From positions 1-53,339 of the forward strand of contig CANIZL010000041.1 in assembly GCA_947471985.1 (NCBI GenBank): 53,339 bases of DNA, in the 5' to 3' direction. The DNA is from Verrucomicrobiota bacterium. Lineage in GTDB: Bacteria; Verrucomicrobiota; Verrucomicrobiia; Limisphaerales; UBA9464. A model generated the notes under the pieces. The model saw only the letters and a program-made list of their open reading frames with translations. It did not search any database and had not been told where the DNA came from. This document shows, piece after piece, positions 8,235 to 17,557 of this stretch. The position numbers and the translations under genes were made by a program. Each line of letters begins with the position of its first letter. Position 1 is the first letter of the stretch.

Positions 8235-10106
8235 ATGAATCCGTCGAAGACCCTGCTTTATAGCACCCTGGGCGTGGGCCTGGTGCTCGTGGCCCTGCTG
8301 GGCGCGAATTTGATCGTCAGCCCGCTGCGCCTCCGTTCTGATTTTACCGCCGACCGGCTGCATACGCTGTCGGAAGGCACGGTGCGCATTTTGGAAAAGG
8401 TGCGTGGCCTCGATACCGACATCACGGTCAACTTCTACGTATCCGGCAAGGCCAACAAGCTGCCGTCCTTTGTGGAGCCGCTGGCCCGCAACACCGAGGA
8501 TCTGCTCAATGAATTCAAGGCCCGGTCCGGCGGCCGCATCGTGGTGAAGAAGCTGGATCCGGAGCCGGATTCGGAAACGGAAGACGCCGCCAAACTGGAC
8601 GGCATTGAGCCGATCCAGAATCCGCAGAACGGTGGCGGTTATTACCTCGGCGTGGCGGTGAATCTGGACCCGGCCAAGGCCGTGCTGCCCGCCATCACGC
8701 CCGACACCGACCGGCTGCTGGAATACAATCTGGCCCGGGCGATCTCCCAGGTCATGCAGACCAACAAGCCGGTCATCGGGGTGATGTCCTCGCTTCCGGT
8801 CACCGGTGGCATGAACCCGATGGCCATGCAGATGGGGGGGCGGCCTCAGCAAAGCGAGCCTTGGGTGGTCGTGTCGGAATTGAAACGGGATTTTGACGTG
8901 GAATCGGTGGGCATGGATGTCGACAGCATCGACGAGAAGATCAAGGTGCTGCTCGTGATTCACCCGAAGGATATCTCCGAAAAGGCCCAGTATGCGGTGG
9001 ATCAGTTTGTGCTGCGGGGCGGCCGGCTGATTGCGCTGCTCGATCCGAATTGCCGGGCGGATACGCGGGGCGCCAACAACCAGATGGGCATCAATTTCGG
9101 GGCGGCCTCGACGATGCCGAAGCTGCTCAAAGCCTGGGGGCTGGAAATGGATACGACCAAGATCGTGGCCGACCGGGAGTTTACCCGGCAGTTGAACTTC
9201 GGTCGCGGACCGCAGTGGGCGCCGGCCTATATGTGGCTGAACAAAAAGGGCATCAATGCGGATGACGCGTTGTTCTCCCAGACGGACAATTTGTTGATGC
9301 CCTTTGTGGGCGCCTTCACGGGCAAGCCGGCGGACGGGCTGAAGATGGAGACGATCCTGAAGACCACGACTGACGCGCAGATGGTGGACGGGCTGACGGC
9401 GGACATGAACGGGGCGAAGACGATGGATGACTTTGCGCCCAGTGGCGTGTCCTACAATCTGGCGGTGCGCTTGACCGGCAAGTTCAAGTCAGCGTTCCCG
9501 GACGGCAAACCCGGCGAGACCAATGCGGCGGCGGCGACCGGGCTCAAGGAAGGCAAGGCGGAGAACACGGTGTTCCTGTTCGCCGATGCCGACTTCATTT
9601 TTGATCAATTCTGCGTGCAGATCGACCGCATGTTCCGGGTGGCGGTGCCGTTCAACGGCAACCTGCCCATGATGCAGAACGTGGTCGAGCAGATGGCGGG
9701 CGATGCGAACCTGATTGGTTCCCGCAGCCGGGCGTCGGTGCGGCGTCCGTTCACGGTGGTGCAGGAGATGCAGGCCGCCGCCAACAAACGGTTCCAGGCG
9801 GAGATTTCCGGATTCCAAAAGCAGGTGGAGGATGCGCAAAACAAGATCTCCGCCATCCAGAGCAAGAAGGAAGGCAACCAGAAGTTCATTCTGGCACCGG
9901 AAGCGGCCACGGAATTGAAGAAGGTTCAGGAAATGCAGGTGAAGGCGAACAAGGACCTGCGTCGCGTGCGCCGGGATTTGAACAAGGACATCGATTCCAT
10001 GGAGAACCGCTACAAGTGGATCAACATCGGATTGATGCCCGCGCTCGTCACCGTCGCAGGCATCGCCTTCGCCATGAGCCGCCGTTCCAAGCAGGCGGCC
10101 AAGTAA
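8235..10106 (+). CDS. GldG-like ABC-associated membrane protein
   Basis: A 623-residue protein with one N-terminal membrane helix (about 8-28), a large domain outside the cytoplasm, a charged coiled-coil stretch (about 515-590) and a C-terminal helix followed by a short SRRSKQAAK tail. This is the layout of GldG-family auxiliary subunits, whose soluble domain resembles the intraflagellar IFT52/DUF4350 fold. It follows the ATPase and the permease and precedes the DUF4340 gene by 34 bases, so all four are likely transcribed together. Its exact role is not established, even in well-studied relatives. Confidence 0.87.
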   Translation: MNPSKTLLYSTLGVGLVLVALLGANLIVSPLRLRSDFTADRLHTLSEGTVRILEKVRGLDTDITVNFYVSGKANKLPSFVEPLARNTEDLLNEFKARSGGRIVVKKLDPEPDSETEDAAKLDGIEPIQNPQNGGGYYLGVAVNLDPAKAVLPAITPDTDRLLEYNLARAISQVMQTNKPVIGVMSSLPVTGGMNPMAMQMGGRPQQSEPWVVVSELKRDFDVESVGMDVDSIDEKIKVLLVIHPKDISEKAQYAVDQFVLRGGRLIALLDPNCRADTRGANNQMGINFGAASTMPKLLKAWGLEMDTTKIVADREFTRQLNFGRGPQWAPAYMWLNKKGINADDALFSQTDNLLMPFVGAFTGKPADGLKMETILKTTTDAQMVDGLTADMNGAKTMDDFAPSGVSYNLAVRLTGKFKSAFPDGKPGETNAAAATGLKEGKAENTVFLFADADFIFDQFCVQIDRMFRVAVPFNGNLPMMQNVVEQMAGDANLIGSRSRASVRRPFTVVQEMQAAANKRFQAEISGFQKQVEDAQNKISAIQSKKEGNQKFILAPEAATELKKVQEMQVKANKDLRRVRRDLNKDIDSMENRYKWINIGLMPALVTVAGIAFAMSRRSKQAAK

Positions 10107-10140
10107 ACCCGTCACTCCAAAAGCGATCGATCATAGCATC

Positions 10141-11355
10141 ATGAAGGGTAAACAACTGGGAACACTCGTCGTCGCCGCCGCCGTGTTGGGCGGACTGGGT
10201 TGGTACGTGCGCAATCGTGGCGCACAGGTTTCGGAAAAGGCCCGGGTGGGCATGGGCGAGAAATTGCTCGGCAACTTCGACGTCAATAGCGTGACCGCCC
10301 TGCGCGTCGTCTCCGGCACAAATGCCGTGAACGTTGCCTTCAGCGGCGACAAATGGGTCGTGAAGGAGCGCGGCGGTTACCCGGCCAATTACACCACCAT
10401 CACCGAGATGGTCCGCAAGCTGTCCGACCTCAAGGTCACCAAGCCGCTCAATGTTGGTCCATCGCGGCTGTCGGCCCTCGATCTGGTGCCGCCCGATAAG
10501 GGCCCGGGTGTGCTGGTGGAACTATTGGGCGCCGACGGCAAGCCGCTGAAGTCGGTCTTGCTGGGCAAGAAGGTCATGCGCGAAGGCCAGGATAATTCGC
10601 CCTTCGGGGGCGGCGGCGGCTTTCCGGTGGGCCGATATGTCATGGTCGGCGGCGATGCCAAGACGGCCGCGCTGGTCAACGACGCGCTCGGGGGCAGTGA
10701 GGCCAAATCGGAGGATTGGTTGTCGAAGGACTTCTTCAAAGTGGAGCCGCCGGTGCTCAACGTCATCGTGATCAAGGCTGAGGCGACCAACAGCTTTCAA
10801 CTGACCCGGACCAATGAGTTTTCGGCGTGGGAGTTGGTGGACGCAAAAGGCGAGGAGAAGCTGGAAACCAGCAAGGCGGCGCAGTACGGCACGCTGCTCG
10901 GATCGCCGGCGTTTGATGATGTGGTGATCGCACCGGACCTGGCGGCACTGGGGCTGGACAAGCCCACCACGGCCACCGTGCGGACGACCGCTGGCTTTGT
11001 TTATGAATTCAAGCTGGGCAAGGAGCAGGGTGCCAATGCCAGCATTCCGCTGCAATTGACGGTTAAGGCGGAGTTCCCCCGGGAACGCACCCCCGGCAAG
11101 GATGAGAAGCCGGAGGACAAGACCAAGCTCGATCAGGAATTCAAGGACAAGCTCGTCAAGCTGGACGAGAAATTGAAGGCCGAGCAGGGTTATTCGAAGT
11201 GGACGTATCTGGTCAGCAAATGGTCGATCGATCCGTTGCTCAAGAATCGGGGCGATCTGTTTGCCGATAAGAAGTCGGAGGGGGCCCCGGACAATCCCGG
11301 AGCGCCGATCGGATTGCCCCCTGGTCTGGAGGGTTTGAATTTTAACGGGAAATAG
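10141..11355 (+). CDS. DUF4340 domain-containing protein
   Basis: A 404-residue protein anchored by one N-terminal helix (GTLVVAAAVLGGLGWYV) with a periplasmic beta-rich repeat domain of the DUF4340 type. The second half is Lys/Glu-rich, with a charged stretch near 310-350 that may be extended or coiled. It is the last gene of the Gld-like operon, and a hairpin with a T-run (11401-11448) follows. DUF4340 proteins are regularly encoded next to GldFG-like genes, so a structural part in the same complex is likely; the biochemical role is unknown. Confidence 0.87.
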   Translation: MKGKQLGTLVVAAAVLGGLGWYVRNRGAQVSEKARVGMGEKLLGNFDVNSVTALRVVSGTNAVNVAFSGDKWVVKERGGYPANYTTITEMVRKLSDLKVTKPLNVGPSRLSALDLVPPDKGPGVLVELLGADGKPLKSVLLGKKVMREGQDNSPFGGGGGFPVGRYVMVGGDAKTAALVNDALGGSEAKSEDWLSKDFFKVEPPVLNVIVIKAEATNSFQLTRTNEFSAWELVDAKGEEKLETSKAAQYGTLLGSPAFDDVVIAPDLAALGLDKPTTATVRTTAGFVYEFKLGKEQGANASIPLQLTVKAEFPRERTPGKDEKPEDKTKLDQEFKDKLVKLDEKLKAEQGYSKWTYLVSKWSIDPLLKNRGDLFADKKSEGAPDNPGAPIGLPPGLEGLNFNGK

Positions 11356-11400
11356 GGGCGCGAGCCGCGGTTGATCGGCGGCGATTGTTGGCCGCAATGA

Positions 11401-11448
11401 GGGGCTGGGGATGGTCCATTTACTTGGGCGCCGCAGCCCCCTTTTTTT
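11401..11448 (+). terminator. probable terminator of the Gld-like operon
   Basis: GGGGCTG (11401-11407) pairs perfectly with CAGCCCC (11434-11440) and is followed by T7 (11442-11448). The loop is long (26 bases), which lowers confidence. Confidence 0.45.
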
Positions 11449-11639
11449 GCTGGGTTCGGTTGGGTTGCTCCTGCCGAAGTTGATGCGGCGGCCCCTGCGT
11501 CGGTGTCACTGGCACACCCCATTTCAAACGGGGGATTTCGGAAAGGACGCCGAATTTGCCCCTTCTAACCCGGGGTCGTGCTTTCCGTTACACGGGGTGC
11601 CTTGTGGTACTTTCGTCCGGGGCCTAGATCCTCTCCGTC

Positions 11640-12131
11640 ATGAAACGACTGACTCATGGGTGCCTGTCCTTGGCCACGGCTGCGGTATTGGTGTCGGGAT
11701 GTGTGACCCCACCGGATCCGGAGTCTTTTGATGTCAGCCTGGTCACCCTGGCCGGCGGCAATGCGACACTGTGGGAGACGGAGGCGGTGGTGACTGTGCG
11801 CTTGCAGAATGCCACACCCAATGACATCAGCATCACGGGGGCGGCCCACAAGCTGTACCTGAACGGCACTTACGTGGGGCAGGGCTTGTCCAGCGAGGCC
11901 GTTACCGTCCCCCGGCTCGGCACCACGACCCAGAACATTACGGTGCACCTGAAGAATTTCACGGTGGTGCGCAAATTGATCGGCATGCAGGAGACCCGGG
12001 TGGCGGCCTACAAAGTGGAGAGCCGCATCTACGGCGCCGTGGCCGGCGGTGGTTCGCGCAGTTTTCGGGCGATGAAGGAAGGCTCGGTCAACCTCGACTC
12101 CTTCCTGCATCCCGCCGACACCGCGAAATAG
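11640..12131 (+). CDS. LEA-type-2-like (WHy domain) lipoprotein
   Basis: A 163-residue exported protein. The N-terminus MKRLTHGCLSLATAAVLVSGC is a lipoprotein signal with lipobox VSGC, so the mature protein is anchored by a lipid on Cys21. The rest is a single beta-sandwich with the pattern of water-stress/hypersensitive-response (LEA_2) domains: TVRLQNATPNDISITGAAHK followed by LYLNGTYVGQG. Such domains are found in many bacterial envelope lipoproteins of unknown role. The gene follows the Gld-like terminator and is convergent with the next gene (37 bases between the stops). Confidence 0.75.
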   Translation: MKRLTHGCLSLATAAVLVSGCVTPPDPESFDVSLVTLAGGNATLWETEAVVTVRLQNATPNDISITGAAHKLYLNGTYVGQGLSSEAVTVPRLGTTTQNITVHLKNFTVVRKLIGMQETRVAAYKVESRIYGAVAGGGSRSFRAMKEGSVNLDSFLHPADTAK

Positions 12132-12168
12132 CGATGTCGGCGGTGCGCCGATTCCGGCGCGGTCTCCG

Positions 12169-14592
12169 TCAGCGACTCAGTTGGCGCGCGGCTGCCGTGC
12201 GCAGGCGACTGTCCGGGGCACTGACCAGTTGATTGAGCAGATCGGCCGCCGGGCGTCCGTAAGCTTCGTTGAGCCACAGGGCTTCCAAACGGGCGCGGGG
12301 ATCGGTTTGCCGGGCCAGCCAGCCGGTGATCTCGGGAAGCACCTTGGCTTCGCCGCGCTGACGCAGGACGACCCGGGCCTGCTCCTGTTCCCAGGCATTG
12401 TGGCTCAGGGTCAGGTCGAGCAGGTCCCGGGTGGATTTCACCGTCAGGTCGGGCGCCAGTCGGGTTCCGCGATTGCCGGCCTTGCCGGTGATGCGCCAAA
12501 TGCGGCCGTGCTCCTTGTCCCGGCGGGGATCGCGGAAATCGACCTCGCCGTGCTGAATGATGGGATTGCTCCAGTCCGCCACGTACAAGGCCCCGTCGGG
12601 TCCGAGCCGCACGTCAATCGGGCGAAACGTCACGTTGGTCGAACGCAGCAGGTCGGGCAGTTCCTTGGTCTGAAAGCTCGAGCCGGATTCATTCACCGCG
12701 AAACGCACGAGGCGATGCGCGCGGAAGTCACAGGTGACCGCGGTCCCCTCCCAATCGGCGGGAAAAGCGGGGGAATGGATGATCTCCAGACTGGCAAACT
12801 TGGGATAATTTCCGGGGCTGATGCTATCGCCCTCGCGGCGCATGTCCGCATAGGTGAAATAGGTGCCGCCTTCCATCGCGTGGTACAGCCCCTTGCCGCC
12901 GGCGCCATCGGTGAAGAAGGAATTGCCGTATTGATCCCAATGATGTCCCCACGGGTTGCATCCACCCTTGGTGAAGATTTCCAGTTCAAAGGTGTCGGGA
13001 TCAAAACGCCAGATGCCGGCGCTGTTCAACCGGCGAACGCCATGCGGCGTTTCGATGTGCGTATGGGTGTAGATCGATTGATTGAAGTACAGGTGGCCGT
13101 CGTAGCCCCAGCGCAGCGTGTGGAGATTGTGATGCGTGTCCTCGGTGCCGAAGGATGAGAGGACGATGGTTTTGGTATCGGCCTTTCCATCGCCATCGCG
13201 ATCCGCGAAGTGCAGCAACTGATGGCTGGCGGCGACATAGCAGCCGCCGCGTCCATCGGGGACCACCCCGGTGGGTACCACCAAGTCGTCGGCAAAGACG
13301 GTGTGACGATCCGCCTTCCCGTCGCCATCCGTGTCCTCCAAGACAACCACGGTATCATAGGCGGGCTGTCCCGGTTGGATCATGGGATACAGCTCGGACG
13401 ACGCGACCCACAAGCGGCCGCGGGGATCCCAATTCATCTGAATGGGTTTGTGCAGCAGTGGGTTTTCGGCCCACAGCGTCACCTCCAAATCCGGACTGAT
13501 TTCGAAGGTGGGAATCGGTTGGGGATTGCGGGGGGCCGGCGTGGGGCGCTTCAACGCGATTATGTGATCGTTGACGGCCTGAACGGCCGCAGGATCGAGC
13601 CGCTGCGGATCGCGGAGCCCGGCGATGCGGGTATCCCATTCAGCGACCAAGGGGTCGAACCGGGGAATCTCCACGGCATTGCGTCCCTGTTCGTGTTTGC
13701 GGAAACCGAACAGATAGGTGGAGTTGGCCGGGCGCCAGCGATGGAAGAAGAGTTCGTTTTTGGCGCGAATGGCGTTGAGCAGAGGCGAGGCGGGCGCCTC
13801 GCCGACGGCGGGACTGGGCAACTTGAGGCCCAGTTGTTGCACGATCTGATTGGCGAGTTGGGCGTGGCCGTGGGCGTTCGGGGCGAAGCCGTCCACGGTG
13901 CCGGGGGTGGCAGTATTGCCGCTCAGTACCGGATGCGCCTGCAGCAGGGAAACGAACGCCAGATGGCGATCGGCCGCCAACTGGCGAAGCGCGGCATCGG
14001 TGGCCCGAACGGCGGCATCTTCGGGGAATCCGGTGGCGGACAAACCGTTGGAATCGCCGGGCTGGGAACGCTCCCGCAGCGGTGGTCCCACCACGACAAA
14101 GCGGACCGGGGTACCGCTCACCGCGTTTACGGCATCCATCAGGCGGACCAGATCCGCAGTAAATTTCGCGGCTTTGGCGTCCGCCGCACCGGCCGGCGTG
14201 GCCGCGAGTTCGAGAGCGGCCGTGGTGCCGTAGCTGAGGAAGGCCACCGTGGGTTTCACCAAGGACACCTGCTCCTTTACGTGATTAAGCCAATCGGTCT
14301 CGGGCTTGTTCCAATCAAAGCTGGCCCGGGCCCGGCCCATCGGAGTGTCGCCGGCCCACGAGAGGTTGCGAAACGTCAGGGCGCGATCCGGTTGGGCGAG
14401 CGTGAGGTCCAACTCGAGGTAGCCGTAATCGACTTCCCGTTCGAAAAAGGTGTCCCCGAGGAACAACACCCGATCACCGTTTTTGAATTCCAGCGCGGCA
14501 TCGGCGGCGAGCGATTGCATCGCCGCGGCGGCGACCACGGAAAGGCACCGAAGGGCGACCCGGATGCGGAGCGGGGCGGAGGGAGAAAGCAT
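12169..14592 (-). CDS. SGNH hydrolase-like / PVC-type dehydrogenase fusion, exported
   Basis: An 807-residue secreted protein. A signal peptide (about 1-31, ending near QSLAADA) is followed by an SGNH/GDSL-like domain in which the nucleophile motif reads FLGDTFF (GDT for GDS), with VVGPPL and a NAHGH block that may hold the His. From about 330 it is a six-bladed propeller of the 'membrane-bound dehydrogenase' type, with acidic calcium-like loops DTDGDGKAD and DRDGDGKAD. HEAT-like repeats end the protein, which stops at QLSR without the c-type cytochrome domain that usually closes this family. It is downstream of thiE with an 88-base gap that carries a strong palindrome. Start: ATG at 14592; the frame is open further up but that part overlaps thiE and has no signal peptide. 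Confidence 0.85.
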   Translation of the reverse strand: MLSPSAPLRIRVALRCLSVVAAAAMQSLAADAALEFKNGDRVLFLGDTFFEREVDYGYLELDLTLAQPDRALTFRNLSWAGDTPMGRARASFDWNKPETDWLNHVKEQVSLVKPTVAFLSYGTTAALELAATPAGAADAKAAKFTADLVRLMDAVNAVSGTPVRFVVVGPPLRERSQPGDSNGLSATGFPEDAAVRATDAALRQLAADRHLAFVSLLQAHPVLSGNTATPGTVDGFAPNAHGHAQLANQIVQQLGLKLPSPAVGEAPASPLLNAIRAKNELFFHRWRPANSTYLFGFRKHEQGRNAVEIPRFDPLVAEWDTRIAGLRDPQRLDPAAVQAVNDHIIALKRPTPAPRNPQPIPTFEISPDLEVTLWAENPLLHKPIQMNWDPRGRLWVASSELYPMIQPGQPAYDTVVVLEDTDGDGKADRHTVFADDLVVPTGVVPDGRGGCYVAASHQLLHFADRDGDGKADTKTIVLSSFGTEDTHHNLHTLRWGYDGHLYFNQSIYTHTHIETPHGVRRLNSAGIWRFDPDTFELEIFTKGGCNPWGHHWDQYGNSFFTDGAGGKGLYHAMEGGTYFTYADMRREGDSISPGNYPKFASLEIIHSPAFPADWEGTAVTCDFRAHRLVRFAVNESGSSFQTKELPDLLRSTNVTFRPIDVRLGPDGALYVADWSNPIIQHGEVDFRDPRRDKEHGRIWRITGKAGNRGTRLAPDLTVKSTRDLLDLTLSHNAWEQEQARVVLRQRGEAKVLPEITGWLARQTDPRARLEALWLNEAYGRPAADLLNQLVSAPDSRLRTAAARQLSR

Positions 14593-14633
14593 GGGGGGAA
14601 TCTGGCGATTATCCGGCCGGTGTGAATGGGAAA

Positions 14634-14657
14634 GCGCTAGTTTGTGCAAACTTGCGC
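14634..14657. promoter_or_regulatory. 24-base imperfect palindrome upstream of the SGNH-dehydrogenase gene
   Basis: Arms of eleven bases with one mismatch around a TG centre: GCGCT-AGTTTG-TG-CAAACT-TGCGC. It lies 42 bases before the ATG at 14592. On the minus strand a GATAAT box lies between it and the gene at 14613-14608. It could be an operator or the hairpin of a leader; no regulator is identified. Confidence 0.4.
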
Positions 14658-14681
14658 GAGCGACGGTGACCCTCGCTGATT

Positions 14682-15338
14682 TTACAGACGTCGACGGAAC
14701 TCGCGGGTGGCCTGGGCGACATCCGGTGCCTGAAGAATGGCCGAGACCACGCAGATGCGTCGGGCGCCGGCCGCCAGCACGGCATCGAGGTTCAGGAGGT
14801 GGATGCCGCCAATGGCAAACCAGGGCACGTTGAGGTTGGCGGCGGCCCAACGGACATAGTCCAACGTGACGGCGGCGCGTCCCGGCTTCGTTCCGGTGGG
14901 GAACACGGGACCGACCGCCACATAGTCCGCCCCAGCTGCCACGGCGCGGAGGGCCTGATCGGGAGCGTGGCTGCTGAGGCCCAGGGCAGGGGCGGGATCC
15001 ATGGTGGAGGCCGCCGGGGCCGACCACAGGGCAGCCGCCTCGGAGAGTTTACGCTCCTCAAAAAAATCCTCCTGACCGAGGTGCACACAGGGCACGCCCG
15101 CAGCCCGACCCAGTTCGGCGTGATCATTGAGGACGCACCAGACTCCGGCGGCCCGGGTGACTGGCAGGACGTCGTCGATCAGTCGCCGGACGTCCTCCAG
15201 GGGGACGCCTTTGGCGCGAATCTGAACGAGATCGGCGCCGCCATCGCACAACTGTCGGGTCAGCTCCGCCACGGGGCGGCCGTTCAGGTACGCGGCGTCG
15301 ATAAAGGTGTAGAGCCGGCAATCGGTGAGGGCTTTCAT
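14682..15338 (-). CDS. thiE: thiamine-phosphate synthase
   Basis: Joins HMP-pyrophosphate and thiazole phosphate to form thiamine phosphate in the cytoplasm. The 218-residue length is normal for ThiE and the TIM-barrel motifs are present: ADLVQIRAKG (pyrophosphate-binding region), VLNDHAEL, HLGQEDF, GLSSHAPDQ, VAVGPVFPTGTK, and FAIGGI near the end. The carboxyl end (TREFRRRL) is complete. It stands without other thiamine genes. The gene downstream is unrelated and starts after an 89-base gap, so co-transcription is possible but not shown. Confidence 0.93.
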   Translation of the reverse strand: MKALTDCRLYTFIDAAYLNGRPVAELTRQLCDGGADLVQIRAKGVPLEDVRRLIDDVLPVTRAAGVWCVLNDHAELGRAAGVPCVHLGQEDFFEERKLSEAAALWSAPAASTMDPAPALGLSSHAPDQALRAVAAGADYVAVGPVFPTGTKPGRAAVTLDYVRWAAANLNVPWFAIGGIHLLNLDAVLAAGARRICVVSAILQAPDVAQATREFRRRL

Positions 15339-15416
15339 GAAGCGGACGGCGGGTGCGACAGATGGAGAGTTGGACCGTGGTCTCCGGTGGGCGGCGGCGG
15401 TAAGATGCGGCCCGGA

Positions 15417-16187
15417 TCAGCGGTAACTGGAGAACAGTTCGTCCGCCAACGGGCTGAGCTGAGCCGCACGCACCTGACGGTCGCGGAAATTTTCCAGATG
15501 GCCATCGAGGAAGGAGAAGATGACCTTGCCGTTGTGCAGCACGAACAGGCCGGTGGCGGCGGTGCCACCGGGATGAAAGGCGGGATTGCGCATGGTCCGG
15601 GGATCCTCGTTAACGAAGGCGACTTTGGCAGAAGGACGCAGGACCCGGCTCAGTTGGACGCCTTCAGGGCCCACGCCTTTAAGCCCGGGATCGAACCAGC
15701 CATTCAGGCTATAGTTCACGCGCAAGGCTGCACCGAGTTTGCCGGAACTGGGACACCGGTAGACGGGGCGGGGGGTGGTGACGCGGCGATCAAAATGCTG
15801 GCGGGGCTGCCCGGAGAGGTAGGGGAAGAGCGAGCCGGATTCGGGGTGGAAGCCAAAGTTGGTACTTTTCCAAGCTGAGGAGAGGGCGATTTGATCCAGG
15901 GTCTGTCCGCCCCAAACCCAATCCGGCTCGAAATTGCGATTTACGCCTCCCGGCCACGGCAGGGTGTCGCGGTAATCCGGGGCATAGACCTGCAGGGCGA
16001 GGGTCAGTTGCCGGAGATTGCTGCGACAGACAGAGGCCCGCCCGGCCTCGCGCGCCCGGGAAAAAGCCGGAATCAGTAAGGACGCCAAAAGACTGATCAC
16101 CGCCAGGACCACCAGAAGTTCAACCAAAGTGAAAGCCGCCGTCCGAGGACAGCGGCTGCTTTTCACTGACGATTGATCCTTCAACAT
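15417..16187 (-). CDS. type II secretion prepilin-like protein ([10 protein letters not shown]-terminus)
   Basis: A 256-residue prepilin-like protein of the kind found in large numbers in Verrucomicrobiota. A short leader (about 18 residues) is followed by the hydrophobic helix [20 protein letters not shown], and a beta-rich domain ends with [14 protein letters not shown], the DG motif of the family. The residue before the cleavage phenylalanine is Ala (AAF) instead of the usual Gly. It is in tandem with a second prepilin-like gene 36 bases upstream. Probably a minor pseudopilin or an exported fibre subunit; no secretion genes are in the window. A ribosome binding site-like AAGGGGG lies five bases before the ATG. 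Confidence 0.88.
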   Translation of the reverse strand: MLKDQSSVKSSRCPRTAAFTLVELLVVLAVISLLASLLIPAFSRAREAGRASVCRSNLRQLTLALQVYAPDYRDTLPWPGGVNRNFEPDWVWGGQTLDQIALSSAWKSTNFGFHPESGSLFPYLSGQPRQHFDRRVTTPRPVYRCPSSGKLGAALRVNYSLNGWFDPGLKGVGPEGVQLSRVLRPSAKVAFVNEDPRTMRNPAFHPGGTAATGLFVLHNGKVIFSFLDGHLENFRDRQVRAAQLSPLADELFSSYR

Positions 16188-16223
16188 GGTCGCCCCCTTA
16201 GGCTGGGCGTCCGCTTCCCGATC

Positions 16224-17081
16224 TCAAAGAGAGAAGCGGCTACCGTTGCTCTTGTTTTCGGAGGCGTGGTTTTTGATCCACGCATGGTCCTGCTTGAATT
16301 TGGCGTCCGAAATACCGTGGTGATCGTGGGCGATCGTGGTACGGGCGTAGTCGATTTGCTTGAACTTCGCGATTTCCGCGTGCCCGTCGGTAAAGGCAAA
16401 ATTGGCCGAGGTGCCGTGGTAATTGGCCGGGACATGATACATGAACGACTCGGTCATGTTCACCCCGAAAAAGGGCCGGCAGACGCTTTCAGGATGGATC
16501 TCGGCAAAGGTGAAAATATCGGAGGCTGCGCCCACCGAGCTCGTCTTCTTGAAGATCGAATATGCGCTGCCCGGATCGCCCTGACCGCTGTAGGCGGCGC
16601 CGTTCCAGCCGATAAACGAGTTCAGACCGTAATTGCGGGGCAGATAGACTTTGACTCCGGCGACCAACCTCACTTTGTCAGCCGGGCACTTAAAGCTGCC
16701 TTTGGCCAGCAGGTAAGGTCCGAGCAGGGACACGCGGGGATCGACGAGAATCGCCGCGCTGGCCGCGTCCACCAGGTTGTTGCCGTCGCGTCCTTCGGAC
16801 CACACCGTGGCCTGCCGATTGGCGGGCACCGCGTTCAGATTCAAGGCGGTATCACCTTCACCGTTGAGGACCCACATATCATTGAAATCCGTCGCATAGC
16901 TCAAGGTGGCGATCATCATCTGCTTTTCATTATTGAGGCAGGAGATGCCTGTCGCTTTGGACTTGGCCCGCGACAGCGCGGGCAGCAGCATGCCGGCGAG
17001 AATCGCTATGATGGCAATTACCACCAGCAGCTCAATCAGCGTGAATCCGCGACGAGCACGGACGGGTAGACAGGTATTCAT
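16224..17081 (-). CDS. type II secretion prepilin-like protein ([10 protein letters not shown]-terminus)
   Basis: A 285-residue prepilin-like protein: leader [12 protein letters not shown] cut before [20 protein letters not shown], then ALSRAKSKA, a Cys-bearing LNNEKQMM helix, and a beta domain ending in [13 protein letters not shown]. This is the canonical G-FTLIEL cleavage site, unlike its neighbour. An in-frame ATG at 17099 would add six residues; the ATG at 17081 leaves the normal short basic leader. It lies just before the second prepilin-like gene, and the pair is probably co-transcribed. The function is a guess: structural subunit of a type II-like secretion system or surface fibre. 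Confidence 0.88.
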   Translation of the reverse strand: MNTCLPVRARRGFTLIELLVVIAIIAILAGMLLPALSRAKSKATGISCLNNEKQMMIATLSYATDFNDMWVLNGEGDTALNLNAVPANRQATVWSEGRDGNNLVDAASAAILVDPRVSLLGPYLLAKGSFKCPADKVRLVAGVKVYLPRNYGLNSFIGWNGAAYSGQGDPGSAYSIFKKTSSVGAASDIFTFAEIHPESVCRPFFGVNMTESFMYHVPANYHGTSANFAFTDGHAEIAKFKQIDYARTTIAHDHHGISDAKFKQDHAWIKNHASENKSNGSRFSL

Positions 17082-17155
17082 GATTTCTCGAACGCTCAAA
17101 CGTGTGGAACTGCTCTCAGCCTGCGGTGGAATTGCCGTTCTGGCAATCCTGAAAT

Positions 17156-17461
17156 TTAACCGGAAAGTAACTCGTCCAGCTCGGCCAGCGGGCCTTCATG
17201 GTGCTGGTCGATGGCCAATTGGCGGGCGGCGAGAAAGGCCGCGCGCGCGCCTTCCCGATTCCCGGTCTGTAACTCGATTTTCCCCAGCAAAATCTGCACC
17301 ACCATCCAATCCGCCCGTTTCGACAGGGCAACCTGCAGGTGCTCACGGGCCCCGGCCCAATCACCGCGGTCGTAGAGTGCCTTGCCCAGACTGAATCGGG
17401 CCAGCTCGTTTTCCGGATGCTGGGCCACCATGGCCCGTTGACGGGCAAGCGGATCGTTCAT
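17156..17461 (-). CDS. small TPR-repeat protein
   Basis: A 101-residue cytoplasmic protein made of about three tetratricopeptide-like helix pairs: [21 protein letters not shown], then [23 protein letters not shown], then [17 protein letters not shown]. No signal peptide and no catalytic domain. It lies between the smc terminator and the prepilin genes. Such small TPR proteins act as protein-protein adaptors; the partner is unknown. Confidence 0.75.
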   Translation of the reverse strand: MNDPLARQRAMVAQHPENELARFSLGKALYDRGDWAGAREHLQVALSKRADWMVVQILLGKIELQTGNREGARAAFLAARQLAIDQHHEGPLAELDELLSG

Positions 17462-17496
17462 TGTCCCTTTGCTTTAGCAGCGGAATCTGAGGACGG

Positions 17497-17527
17497 AAAA
17501 CCCCGTTTTCCTGGTTGAAAAACGGGG
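17497..17527 (-). terminator. probable smc terminator
   Basis: On the minus strand CCCCGTTTT and AAAACGGGG form a perfect nine-base-pair stem (loop nine bases, plus coordinates 17501-17527), followed by TTTT and CC (17500-17497). It sits 30 bases after the smc stop. Confidence 0.6.
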
Positions 17528-17557
17528 CGTAACCGGCCGTCGGACCTGCCTCCCGGA

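Noticed and set aside
7431-8963. A 510-codon open frame on the minus strand across the permease and GldG-like genes
   Set aside because: Its His/Arg/Gln-rich product has no family pattern; GC-rich antisense frames are often open by chance.
11411-11731. A 106-codon plus-strand frame between the DUF4340 gene and the lipoprotein gene
   Set aside because: It runs over the probable terminator and the start of the lipoprotein gene; no known domain.
13210-14625. A 471-codon open frame on the plus strand across the SGNH-dehydrogenase gene
   Set aside because: Antisense to a well-supported gene, with Gly/Arg-rich residues and no motif.
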